The notes under the pieces: model-generated
Seen by the model: the letters and a program-made list of their open reading frames with translations, nothing else
Told to the model about the DNA's origin: nothing
The model's database searches: none
Part shown: positions 29,501-35,594 of the stretch, piece by piece
Position numbering within the stretch: position 1 is the stretch's first letter
Layout of the letters: each line of letters opens with the position of its first letter
Program-made: the position numbers and the translations under genes
Assembly: GCF_003853705.1 (NCBI RefSeq)
Contig: NZ_QTQI01000005.1
Location: 62,001 to 126,000, forward strand
DNA: 64,000 nt
Direction of reading: 5' to 3'
DNA from: Burkholderia sp. Bp8992
GTDB lineage: Bacteria; Pseudomonadota; Gammaproteobacteria; Burkholderiales; Burkholderiaceae

Positions 29501-32408
29501 CGGACAGCCGGTCGGTGTGGCCGGTCGCGAGGTCGTAGCCGAACTGGCCGGCCGCGTCTACTGCGCCGCCGTATGCGGACGCTTTCGTTGCAAACTGCGT
29601 GCCGGTCTTCACGCGCGATGCGAATTGCGTCGCATCGCCGCCGAAGCGCTGCACGAGCTTTTCGGCGGTGGCGGTGCGGCTCGCGAACGACAACGCTTCG
29701 CCAAACTTGCCGACGCCGAGCGGCACGAGGTTCAGGTAGTCCGCGCGGGCGCCCGCATCGAGCGGGTTGATCGTGCGGTCGTGCTCCATCCGGTTGGCGA
29801 GGTCGTAGCCGGAGTTCACGACGGCCGCCGTCGCGGACGTATACATCAACCCCGTGCCGACCGCGTTGAGCGCGATGCCGAGCGGCGCGCCGAACACGGT
29901 CGCATCGAGCAGGCCGCCGCCCACTTCGAGCGCGAGGCCGCCGATCAGCATGCCGAGGTTCACGTCGCCGGCGCCAAGCGTATGCATCACGCTTTCCCAC
30001 CAGCTGTCGTCGTGCGCGCTGTTGTGGCGGTCGATCTGCGCGACGCCGTTCGCGTCGTAGCCGGTGGCGATGTCGAGCGTGCCGTTCGACGACAGCTCGT
30101 TGTCGTTGAGGAAATTGCCGATGTCCGAATACTTCGAGCCCTGGTCGTCGACGTAGTGCGTGTCGCCGTTCGCATTCGTGACCTTGAAGATCGCGCTCGT
30201 CATCAGGCCGGCGTCCTTCGACGCGTAGACGATCGGCATCACGTTCACACGCGTGCCCGCACCGCCGCCCACCTTCAGCAGCTCGTTGCGCACCTTGTCG
30301 ATCGACTCGAGTTTCTTGCCGTCGGTGAACTGCGCGGCATGCGGATCGCTGGACGTGCTGTCCGGCGACAGCCCGATCGCGACGCCGACGAGGTTGCGCT
30401 GCTGCGTGTCGTCGAGCTTCCCGAAGTCGATCGTCGCGCCGTGCTGCGTCGCTTCGCCGGCCTTGTCGAGCAGCGATTGCGACAGCTCGCTGCGGTGTGC
30501 GCCGAAGAAGTCGGACAGCGCTTTCGCGTAGTCCTTCTGATCGGATTCCGTCTTCGGGTTGCGCAGCCGCTCGTCGAGATGCGCGTCGAATTCGTTGAAC
30601 AGCACCTGCTGATGCAGCGTTTCGCTGAGCATCTGGTCCTGCTGGACGTCGCGGTTCGCCTGGTCGAGGGTCGCGCGCGCATCCGTCAGCTGCTGCGCGT
30701 ACGGATTCACGACGAACGGGACGGGCGCGGTCAGCGGGATGTTTTTCGGCGTGCTGTCCGGTTTCGTCACCGCCAGCACGCTCGGCGCCTGGCCGATGCC
30801 GTGATCGCGGTTCCACTGGTCGTACAGGGCCTGCAACCCGTCGACCTTGATCTGCAGATCCGACTGCTTCGCCTGCGCGTCGGCGAGCGCCTGCTTCGTC
30901 GCGCGCTCGTTGACGGTCGCCGTCATCCGGTCGTCGGCCTGATGCAGTGCCGACGCGATCGTCTTCAGCCCCTTGATCTCGAGCGGCGTCGGATCGTTCA
31001 CGAGGCACATCGTGCGGTGGTTGTACTGGTCCTGCACGCCGGCAGCGACGTCGTCATAGTGGATCGCGAGCGCGTTGCCGTATGCGGCGACGTAGCCGTC
31101 GTGCGCGAGGCTCGCGGCATCCTTGGCCTTCGACAGTTGCGCGGCCGCGTCGTCGACGCCGAGATCGGCTCGCGGATCCGCGAGCTTCACGCCTGGATGG
31201 TCGTGGCGCCATTGCGTCGCGCTCTTTTGCGTGGCGTCGTAATTCGCCTGCTGCTCGGTGACCTGGCGATTCGCATAGAGCATCTGCAGATAGCCGCCGC
31301 TCACGCGCGCGCTCGCCTGTGCGTGGTTCAGCAGGTTCTGCTGCGCATCGACGGTCGTGCTCATCACGGTCGGGCCGTACTTGCCGGACACCGTGTTGTA
31401 CGTGATCTGGACGTCGGCGAGATTCGCCGCGTCGGTCGCGGCGTTCAGGCAGGCGTTCGCATAGTTGGCGTCGTCGGCCGCGCCGGCCAGCGCCTTCTGC
31501 GCGTCGTCCGGATTCATCGCCGCCGGCGCGTCGATCATGCGGCCGAGCGGCGCGAGCTGGTCGTTGACGCGCGCGATGCCGGCATCCATTGCGTCCGAAT
31601 AATCGCCGTTCGACGCATACGACTGCAATTGCGCGAGGGCGAGGTTCGAGTTCGCGATGTCGGCGTTGTGGCGCGCCTTCGCTTCGGACAGCTTCGCATC
31701 CGCGCGCTGCCACGTGTCGTAGGCCTGTTTCTGCTGCGGCGTCCATGTGTCCTGCGACGCCTTCGTCGGATCGTCGCCGATGCCGGGCACGGCGGCCTTC
31801 AGCTTGTCGAGCGCGTCATTCGCGTTCGCTTGCGCGGAGCCGGCCTGCTTCGGGTCGAGCGCGGCGTTGTCGTGATCGGCCTGTTGCGCATACGCGATCA
31901 TGTAGCCGGCGTCGGTCGTGACGTCGAGCTCCTTCTCCGCCTTGGCGGTGGCGGTGTGCGCCTGGTCGTACGCAGTGCGGGCCTGGTCGATCGCGGCCGG
32001 CGACGACTGCGGATCGTTCTGCGCGGCTGTGAGAGCCGTCTGCTTGCCCTGTTCGTCCTTCAGCGCGTCGTCGAACTTCGTCTGCGCCCCCTGGATCGCG
32101 GTCTGCGCGGCCTTCGTGAGCGGATCGTCGACCGTGATGTCCGGCGCGGTTGGCCGGTATTGCTCGGCGAGGCTCTGGATCAGCGACGTTGCGGACGAGA
32201 TTTCGGCGTTGGTCGGCTTCGACGGATCGCTGTCGGGCGTGACCTGCACGGTGAGCGGCGGGGCCGGCGGCGCGATGGCCTGCTGTTTCGACGGGTCGCT
32301 CGACTGCTGGGCGGCCTGGCTCGCCGCCTTCGCGCGTTCGGCTTCGAGCGTACGCTCGAGGAACGCCATCCAGTTGACGCCCATCCCGACGCCGTCGATG
32401 TCCAGCAT
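20565..32408 (-). CDS. giant 3947-residue multidomain protein, candidate T3SS effector
   Basis: One unbroken frame of 3947 residues, driven by its own T3SS-type promoter. There is no Sec signal peptide. Residues about 10-650 are hydrophilic and helical (Ala/Gln/Asp-rich). About 669-900 resembles DUF4781, with Gly-rich hydrophobic segments near 805-850. Residues about 1283-1753 and 1864-2340 are two copies of one module. Each has a kinase-like part (GNEKGGF at 1433 and GSGADKTVF at 2000-2008; DPG at 1556 and 2128) and a metalloprotease-like HExxH (HEAKH 1686-1690; HEAQH 2258-2262). The usual kinase VAIK lysine is Gly in both. Residues about 2400-3450 include basic and barrel-like stretches I cannot assign. 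Hydrophobic segments follow at about 3500-3800, then a Pro/Ser-rich linker and a C-terminal LysM-like domain (about 3877-3947). Secretion by the T3SS is inference from location and shared promoter. Confidence 0.93.
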   Translation of the reverse strand: MLDIDGVGMGVNWMAFLERTLEAERAKAASQAAQQSSDPSKQQAIAPPAPPLTVQVTPDSDPSKPTNAEISSATSLIQSLAEQYRPTAPDITVDDPLTKAAQTAIQGAQTKFDDALKDEQGKQTALTAAQNDPQSSPAAIDQARTAYDQAHTATAKAEKELDVTTDAGYMIAYAQQADHDNAALDPKQAGSAQANANDALDKLKAAVPGIGDDPTKASQDTWTPQQKQAYDTWQRADAKLSEAKARHNADIANSNLALAQLQSYASNGDYSDAMDAGIARVNDQLAPLGRMIDAPAAMNPDDAQKALAGAADDANYANACLNAATDAANLADVQITYNTVSGKYGPTVMSTTVDAQQNLLNHAQASARVSGGYLQMLYANRQVTEQQANYDATQKSATQWRHDHPGVKLADPRADLGVDDAAAQLSKAKDAASLAHDGYVAAYGNALAIHYDDVAAGVQDQYNHRTMCLVNDPTPLEIKGLKTIASALHQADDRMTATVNERATKQALADAQAKQSDLQIKVDGLQALYDQWNRDHGIGQAPSVLAVTKPDSTPKNIPLTAPVPFVVNPYAQQLTDARATLDQANRDVQQDQMLSETLHQQVLFNEFDAHLDERLRNPKTESDQKDYAKALSDFFGAHRSELSQSLLDKAGEATQHGATIDFGKLDDTQQRNLVGVAIGLSPDSTSSDPHAAQFTDGKKLESIDKVRNELLKVGGGAGTRVNVMPIVYASKDAGLMTSAIFKVTNANGDTHYVDDQGSKYSDIGNFLNDNELSSNGTLDIATGYDANGVAQIDRHNSAHDDSWWESVMHTLGAGDVNLGMLIGGLALEVGGGLLDATVFGAPLGIALNAVGTGLMYTSATAAVVNSGYDLANRMEHDRTINPLDAGARADYLNLVPLGVGKFGEALSFASRTATAEKLVQRFGGDATQFASRVKTGTQFATKASAYGGAVDAAGQFGYDLATGHTDRLSGDATSFLLNAGLAAGPQRIKALSTGIVRRTGSFGARDLGNHAVSIGDQRVTVGQDKYAALDTLRVGRQQATLDGRSITVAKDGTLMVGNKILTYEGVPIRVLNRGNDVNTGARGRTESTAFLDQDGTITLGERVKGLTLTRFNRYETDARISADEHGGLTLSDGIELKYAHDLAPPRAATTPAAPSQGDAQPPDQASRTTPVAARATDAAGPAASADEPAAATSRATAQTRRASSDVRERAAENDQDARITSNADRRSGDARTINYRRVVDPAESGAGGALKPLTFRERVAWTILNALETSPLSPGFVARDADVTLASRRPLVEQHEYGGRTLYVVRNDRAGGAFATRDGVPVGGHELALDARYAFRAPADMAEPIVLIAEQADAKLAPELANVWNRPVFVAPRDALAADGTLRATSGYLRYDPAPHPEVDLGPLRADGTTVFHADTGKPVDLAEHLGALIAFGNEKGGFALGRGAVLGLYEDLTSTRTEQRNAALAEQAGLALLRGRFDLPTVSMDGPFSHANRVAVLYQPRGALHTQDVERGVLPPTLKAETLDQLRALKSLIAENRLYFDVQGIYHDGRLLMTDPGRIETGNDGYRGTRDRVDDQLQLLERGVERGDVTLAHPETTEVAPSGDKPGLVARLQMRFGGAPLPNEVSALAQQSGTLAQQLRMLDDNGWRVRVGKRGGGSRIDAGKKRVTIDGALTHSESMTYTLAHEAKHAVEAIDGSLGLDYSGRRRFTRKALEAEARAQLNAFEARYEIQMKSGVDIAAHVKLPDAIQEVADAWQPSHDYAGTVATLADAFARSPVSGTHGQHYEAFYGDAFDRGAAQAARTMPAPQDAQAAGDAPRSMREIQAQRVAWTNDHVERNASPFGAGGPPALDTLSFLRSDEHIRLDPRNRIAIVPAESMRGGTLLGPDGQPVDPHTFTLLNPPPPDPEYTTILSARHANEGAAAQLANLWQRTIYAAHPDAVGDAGALTDLSGLNRYTPAAYRQPSLGELSVDTARDRLHVTGDPSRVVDPADYLGPVLGSGADKTVFDGGAGQAIGIYRNGTPRGLVNAYEAVALEQAGLRELKETYKLPTSTTDGPFTVANRIGVVLKPSAQLSSVDVEFDVGLPGVVSHDGLTDLGKIRHVTAQHHLLYDFQVLFGRRGEVMLHDPGEVMHEADPDGSVLERIDDVAARIHHGLQTGRIRLAHPEMAEHGAYAPRRGVIERVVTTFRGVVLRMRAHALASRSPTLMAQMRLAKQDGWKVKLGARGEGQSVDAERRVIVLDGNTRHAGTLVFALAHEAQHSVDISTGALGLDHTSHDAYVRSLLLAEARAQVNAYRVRDEILAAGGGDIAAHVQLPDALARAARRAYESGDPAALQALADQFGDTRTSLPGNPTYRVLYAEQARALTGDARLPKLAAPGSGNGAAGASGASGGGRARESARMKRARAWLDERGLRTLTRVAGNSLPELRNLVRETGRSTYVLIARAGTPSAGSPPKFVAEAQVDANGAIEITFTDRSLKRAGRNTLDDALSLALDARNRNAAAAARLDFDFYVSKVPLAELKRLGGPSKIEPAHDGDTIELAHAGQVDDALAAAIDALGSVRHYSNANKAIANARNADTIYAVDRKTGEIVGHATRDPNSGVWYYEAKAPLDGTRVTPRTLDDAFQRRVKARMLPGGPRHRIPLSRARQRGVSFIVTEIGADMMARIGRFDPVKAPKEKADRLPSRLRPRYVSQTSIAWTLNASHRVALLTRARATALLKRQAMPGALPSGSAAPHAQPVPATPAGARAPSRPTLHDALVEAHMLPVDANHALDFSGPNAVHLLTLAEHGMLAPDTHRVYVYRNGQTIAHQLDAPDGVLVPDADGNLLWHDDWRDTSGAGVPLDASPIGRGPYGADVHLLLTELKPDGVDTYAAGTRVDALNKQIARLTKLQGASSRNLVDTLRKWARQEKAAAVRERNATQQRIDREIKAARKRNAPPPEHPVLEIKPYQPALVSSTQIEWKRRYGDGGMPDPLAHIARLKAFIEREGNTRAGPLEFEDTPGDSAPPVMMADAKGWTGLGKWLGVARDYATGGARYAPVPRWKDMQRKLSAAAAIDRQIMRAFFRSSRDVQYRVAPMSRAYRLSDDPQAFLAWLRRNGAAGAVVTLVVDPHTLAAAQGKKHDQDFVDDVKRLGDQTRAKLDYTDATITGENGHVVHLDELTEKSLHAWLDAAAEGGFLLRLETASGRALVSRTDERYQAGTNDQYHDYVRLASLLEKWANQHPRETAPHVMVTFHGWDAVPEPVPGAGHVELVNALLDRPALNWVHVGLSYATHGADFIANPDLTSALAKMLIERAGPHAGRRNHAAFERIHGGDALTRVFERVDADTLVEQHQMLLAEIDRIGRDSGMTPDEIGSLVSRLYEGNTTKLLNRARYAVADYATRAWQADPNNAPKPNSKVRRFTEDWQRDIGSKLDKPQQSQTIGRRPFSTPPDWRAVVQRPELLVDDAKPLSDSRLVSSQSNRPDPAAQTEPPLTPEQAAHAELNALRLQQAGRLRSWFTRENVLSMLAGVGVGFGVGFGAHQFGLASPEFKQTSNAMFVGARTGRLVQALHQDSVRALQDGDPRLFRRMLDRFVRGLDSQLAAHEMDRDTRGASLRLLANEARAKVNQLIALHEKQKVPADEVVTYTKMIANDMIAQMQGVLGGTSIQQMHHGNPRRFFGKLGRSAALAGYVGLGETAIHNLFTDPSIVPVLGGVGALLGLGYTAAIHLGATRNLSLDRRSRLVRAIDATSDVVSVAAGYTGAFIGAHATIHSNVPLALSGATSATLLALARIDTHFPNATKAITGRIPTAIVLVPIAIYVGNWIYTFFDDKGKPAPKSNVAPPGAGASPSPSASSPAPSPSATPSASVQPTPGPSATATSTPPASPSTQPPRYFVVDGDSLWVIADQHRDSLLDAAHVPPADRPAMSRAEQDAAALREILQLNPAVAADPAHLAIGTPLNVG
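25389..26819 (-). repeat. module copy 2 in the giant protein (residues about 1864-2340)
   Basis: This is the second copy of the module: QLANLWQRTIYAAHP, then GSGADKTVF, AVALEQAGL, GPFTVANRIGVVLKP, YDFQVLFGRRGEVMLHDPG, LAHEAQHSVD, LAEARAQVNAY and DIAAHVQLP. The kinase-like glycine loop is better preserved here than in copy 1. The copies are about 110 residues apart. Confidence 0.8.
27150..28562 (-). repeat. module copy 1 in the giant protein (residues about 1283-1753)
   Basis: This is the first copy of a duplicated protein module of about 470 residues. In order it has a beta-rich start ending ELANVWNRPVFVAP, a kinase-like part (GNEKGGF, then AALAEQAGL, GPFSHANRVAVLYQP and FDVQGIYHDGRLLMTDPG), and LAHEAKHAVE with EAEARAQLNAFE and DIAAHVKLP downstream. 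The other copy keeps each landmark in the same order. The repeat is seen at protein level; the DNA has diverged. Confidence 0.8.
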
Positions 32409-32480
32409 GAAAGTCTCCTGTCAGGCCGCCGTGGCGTGCGGGTGCACGCGACCCGGCGCCCGGCACTCGCCGCCGGTTCG

Positions 32481-32568
32481 AGTGTACGGAACGGGGTGCG
32501 CAGCGCGCGGCGCCAGTTTCGTAGCAGTGCGATGCGTGCGGCGCACACGGGGCCCGACGGCTACGAAA
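32481..32568 (-). promoter_or_regulatory. T3SS promoter B with two-arm activator site (giant gene)
   Basis: Read on the minus strand, TTTCGTAG (32568-32561), 36 bp, CTACGAAA (32524-32517), 30 bp, then TACACT (32486-32481). The arms are a perfect 8 bp inverted repeat. The giant gene starts 72 bp after the hexamer. All spacings equal those of the sctV and sctQ promoters. Confidence 0.75.
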
Positions 32569-32604
32569 TGCGCATCGGCGGGGCCGGTGTGTTGCGCCGC
32601 ACCG

Positions 32605-33393
32605 CTACTCGTCGAGACACCTCACGCACAGCCGCTTCGCCTGGCTGGCCGCGAGCCCGCGGCACATCATCACGACCGGGCGGGCGTGGCACGACGGCGC
32701 ATCGGCGGACGCGGCAGGCGACGGCAGCCGGCGTGCGCGCTCCGGCGGCGTGGTCGCGGCCGCGTCCATGCGCCGCTGGCGCGCGGGCGGCGGCGGGTCG
32801 CCGACGACGGGAATCGGTCCGACGCCGCCTTCGCGCGCGTTGCGCTGCGCGCTCGCGACGACGCGGCTCACGTAGCCGCTCGAGAAGCCGGTCGTGAAGT
32901 TGCCGCTGTAGTAGCACGACAGCGCCGCGCGCAACGCGGCCTGCGTGGCGCGGCCGGTGCCCGACGAGCGCGCGAAGCATTCGGTCAGGATCGCGCCGCC
33001 GGCCCGCAGGTTGCGGCACGGTTCGAACATCGTCGCTTCATCGAGCCCGTATTTCGCGAAATTGCGCTCGTTCACCTGCGCGAGGCCCACGCTGTAGCTG
33101 AAGCCGCGCGCCGCGAGGTCGCGCACGGTCGCGCGCGCTTCGTCGAGCGACGCGGGCTGGCGCGCCAGATGGCCGCCGACCACGCCGATCGCATACGGAT
33201 TGAAGCCCGACTCGGTACGCACGAGTGCGGCGAGCGTGTCCGGATCGACGTTCGGCGCGCAGGCGCGCGCGAGCGGCGCGAAGCCGGTACCGGCGCCTGC
33301 GGCCTGCGCACTGCGCAGCGGCAGGCATGCGCAGGCGAGCGCGACCACCGCGCACAGGCACGCGGCCGCGATTCGCAGGCCGCGCGCGCTCAT
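32605..33393 (-). CDS. specialised lytic transglycosylase (VirB1/IagB type)
   Basis: The product is 262 residues long with a Sec signal peptide ending near SAQAAG. A goose-lysozyme-like SLT domain follows, with the catalytic Glu in ALVRTESGFNPYAIGV and the SVGLAQVNERNFAKYGL motif. It cleaves peptidoglycan locally so that the injectisome can cross the wall. The tail is unusual: after the SLT domain come about 60 Pro/Arg-rich residues and then Cys residues in SCHARPVVMMCRG and CVRCLDE. ATG 33393 overlaps the sctR stop (ATGA), so it is coupled to sctQ-sctR. Confidence 0.9.
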   Translation of the reverse strand: MSARGLRIAAACLCAVVALACACLPLRSAQAAGAGTGFAPLARACAPNVDPDTLAALVRTESGFNPYAIGVVGGHLARQPASLDEARATVRDLAARGFSYSVGLAQVNERNFAKYGLDEATMFEPCRNLRAGGAILTECFARSSGTGRATQAALRAALSCYYSGNFTTGFSSGYVSRVVASAQRNAREGGVGPIPVVGDPPPPARQRRMDAAATTPPERARRLPSPAASADAPSCHARPVVMMCRGLAASQAKRLCVRCLDE

Positions 33394-34064
33394 CCCGCGC
33401 CCGCCACGCGGTACGACATCACCAGCCCGTGTACGAGCAGCGACCAGCCGTCGAGCGCGACGAACAGCAGCAGCTTGAACGGCACCGAGATCGTCGTCGG
33501 CGAGATCATCTGCATCCCGAGCGCGAGCAGGATGTTCGCGACCAGCAGGTCGACGACGATGAACACGATATAGATCACGAAGCCGATCTGGAACGCCTTC
33601 GTCAGTTCGGCGAGCGTGAAGCTCGGCACCAGCACGAGCAGGTCGTCGTCCTTGATGCCGTCCGCACGGTTCTTCGGCCACACCGACGTCGCGGTCCGCA
33701 CGAAGAACTCGCGATCGCGCTGGCGCGTGTGCGACACGAGGAAATCCTTGATCGGCGGCAGCGCGGCGTCGGCGAGCGCGCCGATATCGGCGGTCGACAA
33801 CTGCGCCGACGCATCGAAGTGGCGCGCCTGCAGCGCATCGCGGATCGACATCCCGACGGGCGCCATGATGAACAGGGACAGGATCAGCGCGATGCCGTTC
33901 AGCACGAGGTTCGGCGGCACCTGCTGGATCCCGAGCGCGGAGCGCAGCAGGCCGAGCACGACCACAAGCTTCGTGTAGCTCGTCACCATCAGCGCCGCGA
34001 ACGGCGCGATGCCGAGCGCGGCAATGACCGCGATCAGCGCGACCGGATTCGGCAGGCTGCCCAT
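33390..34064 (-). CDS. sctR: type III export apparatus protein SctR
   Basis: The product is a 224-residue FliP/YscR/HrcR-family membrane protein, the main subunit of the export-gate core. Family signatures are PFAALMVTSYTKLVVVLGLL in the first third and LVPSFTLAELTKAFQIGFVI later, with four hydrophobic segments. It starts 3 bp after the sctQ stop and overlaps the transglycosylase start. Its place beside sctQ and away from sctS and sctT is unusual. Confidence 0.96.
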   Translation of the reverse strand: MGSLPNPVALIAVIAALGIAPFAALMVTSYTKLVVVLGLLRSALGIQQVPPNLVLNGIALILSLFIMAPVGMSIRDALQARHFDASAQLSTADIGALADAALPPIKDFLVSHTRQRDREFFVRTATSVWPKNRADGIKDDDLLVLVPSFTLAELTKAFQIGFVIYIVFIVVDLLVANILLALGMQMISPTTISVPFKLLLFVALDGWSLLVHGLVMSYRVAGAG

Positions 34065-34067
34065 CGT

Positions 34068-35168
34068 TCAGCGCTCGCGCGGTGCGGGTTGCGTCAGCGT
34101 GACGACGCGCACGCCGAGTTTCTGGCCGACCGCGATCAGGTGGCCCGTGCCGATCAGCATCCCGTTCGCGACGAGATGGATCACGCTCTGGTTGATCCCT
34201 TGCTGCAGCTCGATCACGGCGCCCGGCTGCAGCGCGCTCAGCTCGCCGAGCGGCATCGACGTGGGCGGCAGCTCGAAGCGCAGGTTGACCGCGAGGCCGT
34301 CGAGCGTGCGCGGTGCATCGGCGGAGGGCGCGTCGTGTGTCGTGGCGGGCGCGTTGTCGGTGCGGGTCGGTTCCAAAGGCATCTCCCTGATTCGTTCGAC
34401 GGTCAGCCGGTTGCCCGACGGCCGTCCGGTGATCTCCCATGCCGGCGCGGCCGGCAGCCGCGCGACGCACAGCAGGCTCTGCTCGTGCGCCTGCCAGCGT
34501 TCGATCGCGATGATGTCGCCGCCGACGACGTCGGCCAGCTCGGCCGTCGTCAGCTCGGTGCGGCCGATCTCGAACACGAGCGGCACGGGCAGGTTCGCGT
34601 AGGCCGCGCGGGTATCGGCGAGCGCGGCCGGCGCGGTCGCGAAGAACACGGCCAGCGCGTCCGGCACGTCGAACAGCAGCGCGCCATGGCAGCGCCACGC
34701 GCCATCGGTGCGCCGCAGCTCGAAGCGCAGCGCGTCCGGCGCCGCGCGCCAGGCCGGCACGCTGTCGGGCGGCGGCAGCAGTTCCACGCGCTGCCGCGTC
34801 GCGGCCTGCAGCACGGCCGCGAGCGGCGCGCACAGGTCGGCGAGCAACGCCGCGCGGATCACGGCCGGCACGGCCGGATCGGCTGCGTCGCCGAGCCATT
34901 CGGTTTCCGCGATCGGATCGATCCACAGCGTGCCCGTGGCCGGGCCGATGACGAAGCGGTAGGCGTGCGCATCGGCGGCCGGTTCCGCGTCGACGCGCCA
35001 GCGCACCTCGTACGCGTGCTCACCGAGCATGACCGGGGCGGCGCCGGTTGCGCAGTACGCGTGCGACAGCCCGCGCGCGGCGGCGGCGGACAGGCGCGGC
35101 AGGTAGGGCGACGCGTCGAGCGCGACCGCGGCCGGTGCAGCGGCGGGCGGCGCGGAAGCGGCGGGCAT
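34068..35168 (-). CDS. sctQ: T3SS cytoplasmic ring protein SctQ
   Basis: The product is about 366 residues long. The C terminus is a clear SpoA/surface-presentation domain (LDGLAVNLRFELPPTSMPLGE through IGTGHLIAVGQKLGVRVV). The N-terminal two thirds is poorly conserved, as usual for SctQ, the pod protein that recruits substrates and the ATPase complex. The start is uncertain. ATG 35168 is given, but an in-frame GTG at 35222 would put the start 83 bp from the -10-like hexamer, much closer to the 72-76 bp seen at the two related promoters. Neither has a good ribosome binding site. Confidence 0.88.
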   Translation of the reverse strand: MPAASAPPAAAPAAVALDASPYLPRLSAAAARGLSHAYCATGAAPVMLGEHAYEVRWRVDAEPAADAHAYRFVIGPATGTLWIDPIAETEWLGDAADPAVPAVIRAALLADLCAPLAAVLQAATRQRVELLPPPDSVPAWRAAPDALRFELRRTDGAWRCHGALLFDVPDALAVFFATAPAALADTRAAYANLPVPLVFEIGRTELTTAELADVVGGDIIAIERWQAHEQSLLCVARLPAAPAWEITGRPSGNRLTVERIREMPLEPTRTDNAPATTHDAPSADAPRTLDGLAVNLRFELPPTSMPLGELSALQPGAVIELQQGINQSVIHLVANGMLIGTGHLIAVGQKLGVRVVTLTQPAPRER

Positions 35169-35305
35169 CGCCCGGCTGGCGGCGTCGCCGGCGTCGGCAT
35201 TCGTCAGGAACAGCGCAGGCACGGCGGGATCGGGGCGGATTCGGCGTTGATTCGACGGGTTGTTCTGGGGCCGGCGGCGCGGAAGGGCGCGCGGCTGCTG
35301 CGTCG

Positions 35306-35393
35306 ATTGTAGGGACGGCCATGGCCGCGTGCCGCGCCGGAATCCGTAGTCGCGTGCATTGCCCGGCGATCGCGGAAGCGGGGTGCTACGAAG
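35306..35393 (-). promoter_or_regulatory. T3SS promoter C with two-arm activator site (sctQ operon)
   Basis: Read on the minus strand, CTTCGTAG (35393-35386), 36 bp, CTACGGAT (35349-35342), 30 bp, then TACAAT (35311-35306). It lies upstream of sctQ-sctR-transglycosylase. Spacings are identical to those of promoters A and B, with one change in the core of the promoter-proximal arm. Confidence 0.72.
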
Positions 35394-35594
35394 CGTGAGG
35401 AAGGCGGGCAGGACGCGACCGGCGCCCAAAAGCAACCGCCGCCCGGAGGCGGCGGTCGGGTCGCGGCGGGATGGCGGGCCGGATGGCGTGCAGGCCCGGT
35501 CCGGCCGGCAGGCCGCGAAGCGCTGCGGCCAGGCGCAGCGCGGTAAGGGGAACGTGGCCGGCGCGCCGCGAGCAGGCGGCGCGCGGGCGAAGCG

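Noticed and set aside
20565..32408. Giant protein as nonribosomal peptide synthetase, polyketide synthase or RTX/CdiA adhesin
   Set aside because: No adenylation, condensation, ketosynthase or carrier motifs, no Sec signal, no RTX or haemagglutinin repeats, no TPS domain.
28134..32897. Very long open frame on the plus strand opposite the giant gene
   Set aside because: It is Arg/Ala/Val/Asp-rich with shadow-like composition, lies fully antisense to the giant gene, and has no ribosome binding site; long antisense frames are expected in DNA of this GC content.
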